This document shows, piece by piece, positions 28,091-37,056 of a stretch of 64,000 nucleotides of DNA. The stretch's first letter is position 1. Every line of letters starts with the position of its first letter. This stretch comes from Chloroflexota bacterium (GTDB lineage Bacteria; Chloroflexota; Anaerolineae; Caldilineales; Caldilineaceae). The notes below the pieces were generated by a model. The model was not told where the DNA came from, made no database searches, and was given only the letters and a program-made list of their open reading frames with translations. Position numbers and translations under genes: made by a program. The stretch covers positions 262,001 through 326,000 of the forward strand of contig BOKO01000003.1 of NCBI GenBank assembly GCA_016861025.1. The letters run 5' to 3'.

Positions 28091-31000
28091 TCAATCCGGC
28101 GTAATCGGCACGACCACAGCATCGCCCGCTTCCACGGTGAGTTCATCGTCAAACGATCCCCACGGCGGCGGCGCGTCGATTGTGTAGGTGTAGCGCCCCG
28201 GATCAAAACATTTCTCGACCTGACCATTGCTGGGCACTCTGAACGTCTCACCTCTGCCCGTGGACTTGTTAGTCAACGTAATCGTGAGTTCCGGGCCGAC
28301 AAAGTTCTGGAAGGTATAGCACCCCTTTGTTGCGTTGACTGCACCGCCCTGCCCGCCGCTGCTCTGGCTGCCGCCCGTCTGTCCACCGCCAGATTGTCCG
28401 CCGCTTCCGCCGGAGGATGGCGCAGCCGGCGCGCTGGCTTGCGGTATATCGGCGCAGCGTGCGTTCAGAGTGACGTACTGGCTGCTGCCTGAAACCCAGC
28501 CTTCGACGCCGGCCGGCGTGACAACCTGCAGCCAGCTACAGTTGTTGAATTGACCAGTCACGACCAACGCCTCGCCATTGGTTACAGCGCCGACACGGTT
28601 GAAGTTGGTGCCCGGTCCGCTGCGCACGTTGAGTCGGTCGACGATGACAACCGCGCTGGGTCCGCTGAGCACTGCCTCCTGCGCGGTCGCCTGGGCGGAT
28701 TGCACCGAGCCAGCAACCGCAAGTGTGTTGACCAGCCCGCCAAAGAGCTGTTGGTCCTCAGGCGTCGGCAGGTTGGTGTACAGCAGAATCATGGGGGAGT
28801 CTTCGTCCACCGGCGTTGCCGCCAGGACGACGAAGAGCGCGTCTTCGACCCCGCCGCACTCCGTCCACACGTCGTATGCACCGCTCAGGTTTTGTGTGAC
28901 ATAGTCGTAGCGGTCGTCATAGGTGCAGTCATCATTGAGGTCGAAGAAATCCAAAACCTCTGTCGGGCTATCGACGCCGGCGGCAAGGTCGGCTGACACG
29001 GCAACAAAGACCCCCGGCGTCACCCAGGTGTCGTTGAAATCCTGAATGTCGGGAGAAGCAGTAAACGAAACACCGATCGGCCCGCTGCCCAGATCCCAAG
29101 GTTCGCTCAGCAGGTCATCCCAACTTTCGGGCACGCGCAGACTGATCGTTTCGGTGTCATCGGCGACGGTGACCAGCGCGGGGCCGCTCTCTTCCGAAGC
29201 GGCTGCATCGGTGGCGCTGGTGGTTGCGGCGCCGCCAGCCAGCGCAGCGTCGAGATAGAAACTATCGAGAAAGGTGCTGAACGCTTCAACATCGGCGTCG
29301 GTGACAGCGAGAAAATCGACAAAGATCACCTGGTCGATCGGATCTGATTGGGCAACGAGCACAGCGTAGGAGCTGTCGCCGCCGCCGCACTTTTCATAGA
29401 CATCGAAGACAATGTTGTAGGTGCGGTCGAACGCCTCGTGGGTGTAGACGTAACGGTCGTCGTAGGTGCAGTTCTTTTGCAAGCTTTCATCTTCGAGCAG
29501 ACCCTCCAGCTCCAACTCTTCGGACATTCCGATGGCGCTCTTGACGATCAAGCCAGGAGTGGTCCAGGTGCTGTTGAATTTCTCGATGCTCGGCGATGCA
29601 GTCAGGATGAAGCCGAGCGGCTCACCGCTGCTGTTCTTCCATTCTGTTGAAGTGATCTCGCTGTAGTCCGCTGGGATCAGCGCGCTGATCGCCGCATCCT
29701 CCACAGCGACATAGCTGTAGATCAGATCACTCGTGTCAACCAGATCAAACAGCGGACTGTCTGTGCTCACCACGACGTTCGATGTTGTCTGCGTCGCATC
29801 CGCTGTTGAGGTCGGCGGCGCCACCACCAGCGAGTTGAGCATCGTATCCCACGCATTGAAATCCCGCTCCTCAGCGCCGTAGAGTTCGAGCAACACGTAG
29901 TATGCATTGGTTTCGGATTGCGCCAACGCTACGATCACACCTGACGTCGCCGTGTCGCCGCACTCGTTCCAAAACTGGTAGGCGCCGGCCAGATCACCTA
30001 CGGTGATGGTGTTGCGCTCACCCTTGGTGCACGAGTTGGTGAGCGTGTATTCGTCGAGCAAATCTTGCGCAGCCATCTGGTCGGGCAAACTCTCGGAATA
30101 GCGCAGGATTGCGCCGGGCAGCCCCCAGTCGTCGTAAAAATTGGCAAGATCGGGCGAAATATCTAGACGGATGCCGACGACCTCATCGTTGAAAACCCAG
30201 TTGCCATCCTCGACGTCTTTCCACGCCGCCGGCGCATCGAAGGTGAGAATCCCCTGTGCGTCGGAGACGGTGACGAACTCCTCGTAGACTTCCGGTGTGG
30301 GCGCCTCGCCCGCACCGCCTGGCGGCGTCGTAGTAGGCTGCGTCGTTTGGGCGGGCTGTTCGGCCGCGCCCAGTGAAACGCTCTGCTGCAATGGGCGCCC
30401 GTTGAGCTGCCCTTTGAGAATTTCGCCGGTGTCGAGACGCAACACCTCGATGTTGGTCACGGCGTTGGCGCGTCGGCTGCGCAGGATGTCGCAATAGGTC
30501 GCCAGCGTGCCATCCTCGCCAACCGGCAAGTTTTCCAACGACAGAATGATATCGCCCGGCAGCAAGCCGACCTGATCGGCCAGCGAACCAGATGCGACTG
30601 ACGCCACCCACACGCCGGAAAGTGCGCCATCGTCGCTGACAATTGCCTCGCCGTTGACGCCGATCGAGTCTACGTCGTTGCCTTCGAGCAGTTGCTCGAT
30701 AATCTCCAGCGCGCCGTCGCGCCCGATTGCATGGAATTGATCGATGCGCCGCGAGACAGAGTAGTTCACGCCGACAACTTTGCCATCCGCCGTCACCAGC
30801 GGGCCGCCAGAGTTGCCTGGGTTGATATTGGCATCGTGCTCAATCACATTTTCGACGGATGCCCAGGCGCGGCGACCATCGGCGCGGGCTTTGGCAACGA
30901 TGCCGCGCGTCAGCGTGTATTCGGGGTCGCCAAGTGGAAAGCCGGCCGCATAAACATCCAACCCCACCCGGATCGGTCTGTCGTACCAGGTTAGATATGG

Positions 31001-31426
31001 ATAACCGCGTCCCTGCAGATCGATCACGGCCAGATCGGCGCATTCAGCGACGCCAAGCACACGCGCGCTGACCGGCTCCGCTCGGCCATCGACATAGACT
31101 TTCAACAACGCGGCGCCGGTGACCACATGATTGTTGGTGACAACGTAGCCTTCCGGGTCGATGATAAAGCCGCTGCCGCTGCCCGCGCCCGCCCGCATTC
31201 CTTCCGCTGGGTCGCGAAAGACGCCGACCGCTTCGATGCGCACAACCGCCTTTTGCACATCTTCAAGGTTGTCGATGGGACCGGGCGTAGGCGTGGGTGT
31301 TGCAGTGCGCTGTTGGACAGGTTGCGGTGCAGCTGCATATACGGAGATGGGAACAATGAGTGCGAAGCATACTATCAAAAAGGCAATGCCTGGGTGGATC
31401 CAATGTGGGCGACGAAGTGAACACAT
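28091..31426 (-). CDS. HtrA-like (S1C) secreted protease with PDZ, three repeated Cys-pair modules and SH3
   Basis: 1111 residues from the ATG at 31426 (AAAGGAG upstream; the longer frame to 31531 overlaps the promoter). Signal peptide up to about YAAA, TPTPTP linker, trypsin-like domain with His100 (NNHVVTG), Asp131 (ADLAVIDLQ) and Ser206 (NPGNSGGPLV), then a PDZ domain (LPGDIILSLENLPVG). Three divergent copies of a roughly 160-residue module follow (about 385-555, 569-735, 749-905), each with an N-terminal beta start, a W...P-G stretch, a conserved Cys in NSCTKGE/NCTYDDRY and a second Cys in NECGD/KCGGG/ECGGV. Then come an SH3 module (about 924-985), a Gly/Ser/Gln linker and a C-terminal beta domain. 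Probably an envelope quality-control protease tethered to the wall. Confidence 0.9.
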   Translation of the reverse strand: MCSLRRPHWIHPGIAFLIVCFALIVPISVYAAAPQPVQQRTATPTPTPGPIDNLEDVQKAVVRIEAVGVFRDPAEGMRAGAGSGSGFIIDPEGYVVTNNHVVTGAALLKVYVDGRAEPVSARVLGVAECADLAVIDLQGRGYPYLTWYDRPIRVGLDVYAAGFPLGDPEYTLTRGIVAKARADGRRAWASVENVIEHDANINPGNSGGPLVTADGKVVGVNYSVSRRIDQFHAIGRDGALEIIEQLLEGNDVDSIGVNGEAIVSDDGALSGVWVASVASGSLADQVGLLPGDIILSLENLPVGEDGTLATYCDILRSRRANAVTNIEVLRLDTGEILKGQLNGRPLQQSVSLGAAEQPAQTTQPTTTPPGGAGEAPTPEVYEEFVTVSDAQGILTFDAPAAWKDVEDGNWVFNDEVVGIRLDISPDLANFYDDWGLPGAILRYSESLPDQMAAQDLLDEYTLTNSCTKGERNTITVGDLAGAYQFWNECGDTATSGVIVALAQSETNAYYVLLELYGAEERDFNAWDTMLNSLVVAPPTSTADATQTTSNVVVSTDSPLFDLVDTSDLIYSYVAVEDAAISALIPADYSEITSTEWKNSSGEPLGFILTASPSIEKFNSTWTTPGLIVKSAIGMSEELELEGLLEDESLQKNCTYDDRYVYTHEAFDRTYNIVFDVYEKCGGGDSSYAVLVAQSDPIDQVIFVDFLAVTDADVEAFSTFLDSFYLDAALAGGAATTSATDAAASEESGPALVTVADDTETISLRVPESWDDLLSEPWDLGSGPIGVSFTASPDIQDFNDTWVTPGVFVAVSADLAAGVDSPTEVLDFFDLNDDCTYDDRYDYVTQNLSGAYDVWTECGGVEDALFVVLAATPVDEDSPMILLYTNLPTPEDQQLFGGLVNTLAVAGSVQSAQATAQEAVLSGPSAVVIVDRLNVRSGPGTNFNRVGAVTNGEALVVTGQFNNCSWLQVVTPAGVEGWVSGSSQYVTLNARCADIPQASAPAAPSSGGSGGQSGGGQTGGSQSSGGQGGAVNATKGCYTFQNFVGPELTITLTNKSTGRGETFRVPSNGQVEKCFDPGRYTYTIDAPPPWGSFDDELTVEAGDAVVVPITPD

Positions 31427-31502
31427 AATGACTCCTTTCCTGGAATCCTTTACGGAATAGACAGTCAGTAATCGCCAAATAGCATTGTGAGGAGACGCCA
31501 GT

Positions 31503-31531
31503 ATTGTAACGAATGACCCACTACGATGCAA
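31503..31531 (-). promoter_or_regulatory. Predicted promoter of the HtrA-like protease gene
   Basis: Minus-strand -35 TTGCAT (31526-31531) and -10 TACAAT (31503-31508) with a 17-base spacer, giving a leader of about 70 bases before the ATG at 31426. No inverted repeat or alternative sigma motif was noticed around it. It is back to back with the promoter of the glycosyltransferase pair. Confidence 0.6.
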
Positions 31532-31576
31532 GCACGTTTTTCAAACAGCTTTGAGGCGCTTCTGCGCGCCACCGTT

Positions 31577-31606
31577 TTGACCGATGTGGAAATCGACTGA
31601 TACAAT
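31577..31606 (+). promoter_or_regulatory. Predicted promoter of the GT4 glycosyltransferase pair
   Basis: Plus-strand -35 TTGACC (31577-31582) and -10 TACAAT (31601-31606) with an 18-base spacer, about 78 bases before the ATG at 31684. Fits a housekeeping sigma factor. Confidence 0.6.
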
Positions 31607-31683
31607 GCCCGGCGCATAACGAGCAAAGAAAAGCGCTCGAAATATAATTTCTCCTTTTGTCTGTTGCCCGCCATCGAGTTTGT

Positions 31684-32847
31684 ATGCGCATTGGCGTTGA
31701 CACACGGTTGATTCACTATCAGCCGGCAGGGATAAGCAGATACACCTGGCATTTGCTGCAGGCTTTAGCAGAACTCGACAACGACGACGAGTTCATCGTT
31801 TTCCAGCATCGCAAGCATCGATCTCCGCTGATTCAGCAGGCGAATTTTCGACGCGCCACTTTGTTCGCCCCCGTGCATCATCGTCTGGAACAACCGTTGT
31901 TGGCGGCCGAACTTGTGCGCTTTCGACTCGACCTGCTGCACAGCACGGATTTCATCCCCCCGCTGTATACAACGATTCGGTCCGTGATCACCGTCCACGA
32001 TCTGGCGTTTCTCCATTACCCACACTTTCTGACAACCGAAAGCGCCGCCTACTACGGCCAGATCGATAAAGCAGTGGTGAAAGCCGCGCACATCATCGTG
32101 CCAAGCGAATACACGCGCCAGGATTTGATCGCACAACTCGGCGCGCCCGCCGACAAAGTGACAGTGATTCACGAAGCCGCCAATCCTATCTTTCGCCCAT
32201 TGCCCTTTGCAGAGACGCTGCGCGCGGTTCAAGAACGCTACGGCCTGTCAGAGCGTTTTATACTCTGCGTAGGCACCATCGAGCCACGAAAAAACATTTC
32301 TGGCTTACTCAAGGCTTTCGCGCATCTGCGCAACAAGTATACGCCCGGCGATGTGATGTTGGCGATTGCTGGCGGCAAAGGATGGCTATACGAAGAAACC
32401 CTCGAACTGGTCAAATCGCTCCATCTCGAAGCGAACGTGCGCTTCTTAGGTCGCGTGCCCGATGAAGACCTACACCAGTTATACGTCGCGGCCCGCTGCC
32501 ACATTCACCCCGCACACTACGAGGGTTTCGGCCTGCCGCCGCTTGAGGCGATGGCGTGTGGCACGCCCACCATTGTGAGCAATGTCAGCAGCCTCCCGGA
32601 AGTGGTCGGCGACGCCGCCCTGCTCGTCAACCCGCTTGACATCGAGGAGATCGCCGTCGCCATGCAGCGTCTATTGACCGACGACGACCTCCATGTCGAG
32701 TTGAGCGAAAAAGGGCTGCAACGCGCCAACACCTTCAGTTGGGAGCGCGCAGCGCGGCGCACACTGGATGTTTACCGCAAGGTCGCGGAGCCGAGGCGGG
32801 CGTCGCCGCAGCGCGCAACCGCCACCACGCCCGAAAACGGACTGTGA
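31684..32847 (+). CDS. Glycosyltransferase family 4
   Basis: 387 residues starting MRIGVDTRLIHYQPAGISRYTWHLL, from the ATG at 31684. GT-B retaining glycosyltransferase: donor domain shows FILCVGTIEPRKNI, VRFLGRVPDEDLHQLY and the EX7E region in HYEGFGLPPLEAMACGTPTI. Such enzymes transfer hexoses from nucleotide sugars to lipid or polysaccharide acceptors at the cytoplasmic membrane face. Its stop codon overlaps the GTG start of the second glycosyltransferase (GTGA), so the two are coupled and likely act in one glycan pathway. Confidence 0.9.
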   Translation: MRIGVDTRLIHYQPAGISRYTWHLLQALAELDNDDEFIVFQHRKHRSPLIQQANFRRATLFAPVHHRLEQPLLAAELVRFRLDLLHSTDFIPPLYTTIRSVITVHDLAFLHYPHFLTTESAAYYGQIDKAVVKAAHIIVPSEYTRQDLIAQLGAPADKVTVIHEAANPIFRPLPFAETLRAVQERYGLSERFILCVGTIEPRKNISGLLKAFAHLRNKYTPGDVMLAIAGGKGWLYEETLELVKSLHLEANVRFLGRVPDEDLHQLYVAARCHIHPAHYEGFGLPPLEAMACGTPTIVSNVSSLPEVVGDAALLVNPLDIEEIAVAMQRLLTDDDLHVELSEKGLQRANTFSWERAARRTLDVYRKVAEPRRASPQRATATTPENGL

Positions 32848-34085
32848 GGATTCTGTTCGTCACGCCACAGGCGCCCTACCCGCCGCGCCAGGGCACAACC
32901 ATTCGCAACTTCAACCTGATCCGCGGTCTGGCCGCGCGTCACCAGATCGACCTTCTCACCTTCCTGGCGCCCGGCGAAGAAATCGGCGCCGACAGCCCAC
33001 TGCATCAGCTTTGTGGACGCATTGCCAGCGTTGCGCAGCCAACGCGCAGCACAACGCAGCGCATTCGCTCGACATTAGGCGCACTGACGCCCGACATGGG
33101 GCTGCGGCTCGAAAGCGCTGCAATGCACGCCTTGATCCGCACGTGGGTGGAGCAGACAGCTTACGACATTGTACAGATCGAAGGGATCGAGCTGGCGCAA
33201 TATGGCCGCGCCGTGGCGGGTCGTCGCAACAGCGCAAACCGGCCGGCGCTTGTCTTTGACAACCATAACTGCGAATATCTGCTTCAGCAGCGCAACGCCT
33301 TGACCGACTTGCGCCAGCCTCAACGCTGGCCTGCCGCAGCGTATAGTCTGGTGCAGTGGTGGAAGCTGCGCCGCTATGAAGCCACAGCAATGCGCGACGC
33401 CGATGCGGTTGTGGCGGTGAGCGAGGCGGATCGCACAGCTTTACTCAAACTTGGCGTCGACACACCGATCACCGTGGTCTCCAACGGCATCGACCTGACT
33501 GAGTATCGACCGCCAGCAAACCCACTGCCAATCAGCCGAACGCTTGTCTTCACAGGCAAGATGGACTATCGCCCCAATATTGACGCCGTGCTGTGGTTTG
33601 CGCAGGAGGCGCTGCCGCTGATCCTGGAGCATGCGCCGGATGTGCGCTTCCAGATCATTGGCATGAATCCACACCCGCGACTCGATGTGTTGCGCAGCCA
33701 TCCGTCCATCGAGATCACCGGCGCTGTGGCCGACACCCGCCCCTACATTCACCAGGCAGCGGCGTACATTATCCCGATGCGGGTCGGCGGCGGCACGCGC
33801 TTCAAGGCGCTCGAAGCGATGGCGTGCGGCGCCGCCATCGTCAGCACGACGCTGGGCGTCGAAGGCATCGGCGTTCAAAACGAAGCTGAAATGCTGATCG
33901 CTGACACGCCAGATGAGTTTGCCCAAGCTGTGCTGCGCCTGCTCAATGACGCCGACGGAGTGCAGCATCGCAGACTTGGCGCGCAGGGACGGCGCTTTGT
34001 CGAGCAGCACTACGGGTGGGAGCAGATCATCCCCAAACTGGAAACTGTACTGGAAACTGTGTTGAAAAGCGCGCGCCGCCTCTGA
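32844..34085 (+). CDS. Glycosyltransferase family 4, coupled to the preceding one
   Basis: 413 residues from the GTG at 32844, overlapping the previous stop by four bases; the protein then begins RILFVTPQAPYPPRQGTTIRN, the usual start of GT4 enzymes of the PEP-CTERM/sugar-transfer type. Donor-domain motifs: VVSNGIDLTEYRPP, LVFTGKMDYRPNIDAV and IIPMRVGGGTRFKALEAMACG. This last segment is typical of the TIGR03087-like group. Acceptor unknown; the pair probably adds consecutive sugars to a cell-surface glycan. Confidence 0.9.
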   Translation: MRILFVTPQAPYPPRQGTTIRNFNLIRGLAARHQIDLLTFLAPGEEIGADSPLHQLCGRIASVAQPTRSTTQRIRSTLGALTPDMGLRLESAAMHALIRTWVEQTAYDIVQIEGIELAQYGRAVAGRRNSANRPALVFDNHNCEYLLQQRNALTDLRQPQRWPAAAYSLVQWWKLRRYEATAMRDADAVVAVSEADRTALLKLGVDTPITVVSNGIDLTEYRPPANPLPISRTLVFTGKMDYRPNIDAVLWFAQEALPLILEHAPDVRFQIIGMNPHPRLDVLRSHPSIEITGAVADTRPYIHQAAAYIIPMRVGGGTRFKALEAMACGAAIVSTTLGVEGIGVQNEAEMLIADTPDEFAQAVLRLLNDADGVQHRRLGAQGRRFVEQHYGWEQIIPKLETVLETVLKSARRL

Positions 34086-34101
34086 CACTGACGCTGGCAA
34101 A

Positions 34102-34518
34102 TTGCACTCTCATCTCAACGCCCCGAAAAGTTGCAACAACTTGCCGTTTTTTGCACGCAACCGACCACACCCGATCCTGGTCGCCAACCGTATGGTGCGT
34201 GGTTCCTACATCAGCCTGCAATCCGCGTTGGCGCACTATGGTCTCATCCCCGAAGGAACGCCAGTCGTGACGAGCGTCACAACGACGCGCCCGGGGGCCT
34301 GGAAAACACCGCTTGGCGACTTTGACTTTCGGCGGATCAAAGTAGAGTTGTTTTTTGGTTATCAACTGGTGGACGTTGCACCGGGGCAGGGCGCGTTCAT
34401 CGCTACGCCGAAGAAAGCTCTGCTCGACCTCATCTATCTCCAACCAGGCGGCGACGATATCGACACGAACCCGCACCCCAGGCGCCCGGTGATCCGAATG
34501 CCTGGCGGTTGGAGATAG
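34102..34518 (+). pseudogene. Truncated AbiEi-type antitoxin remnant
   Basis: 138-codon frame in which about residues 22-118 (RPHPILVANRMVRGSYISL, PEGTPVVTSVTTTRPGAWKT, FDFRRIKVELFFGYQLVDV, ATPKKALLDLIYLQPGGDD) match the core of type IV AbiEi-family antitoxins. The N-terminal winged helix normally preceding this part is missing, and the C-terminus diverges after GGDD into a short Arg/Pro-rich tail. No AbiEii nucleotidyltransferase toxin follows. It is therefore probably decayed or a domain fragment. It sits alone between the glycosyltransferase pair and the oxidoreductase gene; no ribosome site is evident. Confidence 0.7.
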
Positions 34519-34584
34519 CCAGAAAATCAGGTAGGATACAGGTACACCCAATCATCAGCCTCAAGCGCATGAAAGGAGAAAGAA

Positions 34585-35670
34585 GTGTCCGCTCAACAAG
34601 GTCTGCGAGTCGGTTTCATTGGCAGCGGTTGGTCTGACCGCGTCCAAATTCCCGTCTTTCGGCTTGGCGGATTAACGCCGCAAGCAATTGCATCGGCGCA
34701 CCGTGAGAACGCCGAGCGCGTGGCGGCTACGCACAATCTGCCGCAGGTGTTCGACACCTGGCAGGAATTGGTCGCCAGCGACAGCGTCGATATTGTCAGC
34801 ATCTGCCCCCCTCCGTCGCTGCACGCCAATATTGCGACGGCGGCGTTGGCGGCAGGCAAACATGTGATCTGCGAGAAACCCACAGCGCTCAATGTGCGCG
34901 AGGCGGAGGCAATGTTGGCGGCGGCGCAGGCGGCGCCCGGACGCCTGGCAATCATCGACCACGAGCTGCGCTTTCATCCACAGCGGTTACAGATGCGGCA
35001 AATGATCAAAGAAGGCTACATCGGCAGCGTGCTCCAGGCGCGCTTTGATCGGCTGGGCAGCGAACGCCTCGACGCCAGCCAGCCCTGGTCGTGGTGGAGC
35101 GACGCAGAACAGGGGGGCGGGATGTTGGGCGCGCTTGGCAGCCATCTTGTTGATCTGGCGCGCTGGATGATCGGGCGCATCGAATCGCTGACCGCGCAAC
35201 TCCAGATCGGACATCTCTATCGCACCGAGCCGCATAGTGGAATGCAGCGTCAGGTCACCGCCGATGACCACGCTGACCTGTTGCTGCGTTTCGCCAACGG
35301 TGCAATGGGCAAAATCACCGTCAGCGGCATCACGCCAGGCGGCTATGGCATGTCTATCCTGGTTGTTGGAACTAGCGGCGCATTGATGCTCGACAACCAA
35401 GATCAGCTTTTCGGCATGAAAGAACCCTACCCGCGCGGGAGCTGGGAACCGATTCGTCCAAAACAGACGACGCCGCCCCTCGACGGCTTGCCCAATCAGG
35501 GAGCGTTTACAATCGGCACCTATTATCTGGCGCAAACGCTTGCCATGTCGCTGCCGATGGGCGAAACCATGCTCGATGACGCTGCCAGCTTCTACGATGG
35601 GTTGGTCGTGCAGCGCGTGCTCGACGCTGCGCGACGGGCGCACCAAAACAAGGCGTGGGAGACGCTTTGA
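34585..35670 (+). CDS. Gfo/Idh/MocA family oxidoreductase
   Basis: 361 residues from a GTG at 34585 with AAAGGAG upstream. Rossmann start LRVGFIGSGWSDRVQIP, then the diagnostic EKP triad in KHVICEKPTALN and a C-terminal beta domain. These NAD(P)-dependent enzymes oxidise or reduce sugars, inositols and related polyols. Substrate unknown. A promoter for the following ABC operon begins inside its last codons (TTGACG overlapping the TGA), so it seems transcriptionally separate from the transporter. A second family member is at 46296-47429. Confidence 0.9.
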   Translation: MSAQQGLRVGFIGSGWSDRVQIPVFRLGGLTPQAIASAHRENAERVAATHNLPQVFDTWQELVASDSVDIVSICPPPSLHANIATAALAAGKHVICEKPTALNVREAEAMLAAAQAAPGRLAIIDHELRFHPQRLQMRQMIKEGYIGSVLQARFDRLGSERLDASQPWSWWSDAEQGGGMLGALGSHLVDLARWMIGRIESLTAQLQIGHLYRTEPHSGMQRQVTADDHADLLLRFANGAMGKITVSGITPGGYGMSILVVGTSGALMLDNQDQLFGMKEPYPRGSWEPIRPKQTTPPLDGLPNQGAFTIGTYYLAQTLAMSLPMGETMLDDAASFYDGLVVQRVLDAARRAHQNKAWETL

Positions 35671-35695
35671 CGAATCCTACTTTCTCTGTCATACT
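35667..35695 (+). promoter_or_regulatory. Predicted promoter of the Fe3+-type ABC operon
   Basis: -35 TTGACG (35667-35672) and -10 CATACT (35690-35695) with a 17-base spacer, about 100 bases before the binding-protein ATG at 35804. I saw no Fur-box-like 19-base palindrome in the leader. Confidence 0.55.
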
Positions 35696-35803
35696 GTGCG
35701 CGCAGTCGATGCTGTGCTCCCAAAACAACACAATATCGTTCAACACCGTAAATACGAAGCAGTAAGTTCGATTTCTCAAACAAAAGGTGAAAGGAGCTAC
35801 CGT

Positions 35804-36895
35804 ATGGTTCGTTTCGGACGCACCCATGGAGTGCTATTTACAGCGCTGTTGTTTGGCGTATTGCTGATGGCGGCGTGCGCGCCTGTTCCTGTTCCTGCCA
35901 CAGCGCCAGCAGCCGATGGTGGAGCAGCCAGCGTCGCCGCAAGCACAGAACTCAATTTGCTGTGCACGCCGCAGGTGCAGTGGTGTGAAGGCATGAAGGC
36001 TGAATTTGAGAAGGTTTACCCCGATATCACTGTCAACTTTGTGCGCATGTCGAGCGGCGAAGCGCTGACCCGCCTGCGCAACGAGAAGGACAACCCGCAG
36101 TTTGACATCTGGTGGGGCGGTCCCATCGACAGCTTTGTCGCCGCGGCTCAAGAAGGGTTGCTCCAACCCTACGACTCACCGAACCTGGACAATCTGATCT
36201 ACCCTGATCTCTACAAGGACCCAGACAATTACTGGGCCGGCGTCTATGTCGGTTCACTTGGCTTTGCAACCAACCAGAACTGGCTAGACGAGCATCCTGG
36301 CGTCGAGCCGCCGCGCAGTTGGGACGATCTGCTGAAGCCCGAATTTGAGAAGCAGCTCATGGTGGCGCATCCCTCCAGCTCCGGCACATCGTACACTGCG
36401 CTGTGCACCATCCTGCAACTCAAAGGTGAAGAAGAAGGCTGGAACTTCATTCGAGACTACGCCAACCAGGTCTTCCAGTTCACGCGCAGCGGTTCTGCGC
36501 CGGCTCGATTCGTTGGTCAGGGCGAAGCTGCGGTGAGCATCGTCTTCTCGCACGACATTGTAGCTGCGATTGAAAGCGGTTCGCCTCTAGTTCTGACCTT
36601 CCCGGAAGAAGGCACCGGCTACGAAGTCGGCGGCATGGGCATTGTCGCAGGCGCCAGAAATCTGGATGCAGCGCAGAAATGGTTCGACTGGGCGCTAGAG
36701 CCGGCGACGCAAGAGCTCGGCCCGAAGTACGAGGCGTATCAGGCGCCGACTGTCAAGGGCGCTGCGGCGTCGCGCCCCGAATTGCTCGAGGTCAATCTGA
36801 TCGACTATGACTTCGACTATTGCGGCAGCAACAAGGCGGCGTTTGTGGACAAGTTCACCAACGAAATCGCCGCTGCAGACAACCTGAAAGAGTAG
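35804..36895 (+). CDS. ABC transporter substrate-binding lipoprotein (Fe3+/AfuA-FbpA type)
   Basis: 363 residues from the ATG at 35804 (AAAGGAG 8 bases upstream). Lipoprotein signal ending LLMAAC with Cys25. The mature part follows the class of bacterial extracellular binding proteins for iron, thiamine or phosphorylated sugars (FEKVYPDITVNFVRMSSGEA, FDIWWGGPIDSFVAAAQEGL, WAGVYVGSLGFATN). It lacks an obvious pair of adjacent Tyr ligands typical for FbpA, so iron is not assured as cargo; phosphonate or hexose phosphate are alternatives. Permease and ATPase genes follow, completing the importer. Confidence 0.88.
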   Translation: MVRFGRTHGVLFTALLFGVLLMAACAPVPVPATAPAADGGAASVAASTELNLLCTPQVQWCEGMKAEFEKVYPDITVNFVRMSSGEALTRLRNEKDNPQFDIWWGGPIDSFVAAAQEGLLQPYDSPNLDNLIYPDLYKDPDNYWAGVYVGSLGFATNQNWLDEHPGVEPPRSWDDLLKPEFEKQLMVAHPSSSGTSYTALCTILQLKGEEEGWNFIRDYANQVFQFTRSGSAPARFVGQGEAAVSIVFSHDIVAAIESGSPLVLTFPEEGTGYEVGGMGIVAGARNLDAAQKWFDWALEPATQELGPKYEAYQAPTVKGAAASRPELLEVNLIDYDFDYCGSNKAAFVDKFTNEIAAADNLKE

Positions 36896-36904
36896 TCGAA
36901 AAGA

Positions 36905-37056
36905 CTAGGAGACCCGGTGATTAGGAGATAGGGAGATTGGAGATTGGAGATTCGTCAAACGGCGAGTGCGTGTTCCGAAGAACCGCCAATCTCTAATCTC
37001 CAGTCTCCAATCTCCAGTCACCTGATCTCTCAATCTCACAATCTCTCAATCTTCTC
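36905..37056. repeat. Palindromic heptad-repeat element (GAGATTG family), copy A
   Basis: The left arm carries repeated GGAGATT units (36917-36952), the right arm the complementary AATCTCC/CAATCTC units (36987-37050), with a spacer of about 35 bases. The whole gap between the binding-protein and permease genes is thus a long imperfect hairpin of heptad units. The right arm ends exactly at the permease ATG (37057), which therefore has no Shine-Dalgarno sequence. Related copies: 62622-62750 (inside a gene) and a degenerate half at 53385-53440. Confidence 0.8.

Noticed and set aside
35696..35803. Fur box in the leader of the iron-type ABC operon
   Set aside because: No 19-base palindrome similar to the Fur consensus could be found; AT-rich stretches are not symmetric.
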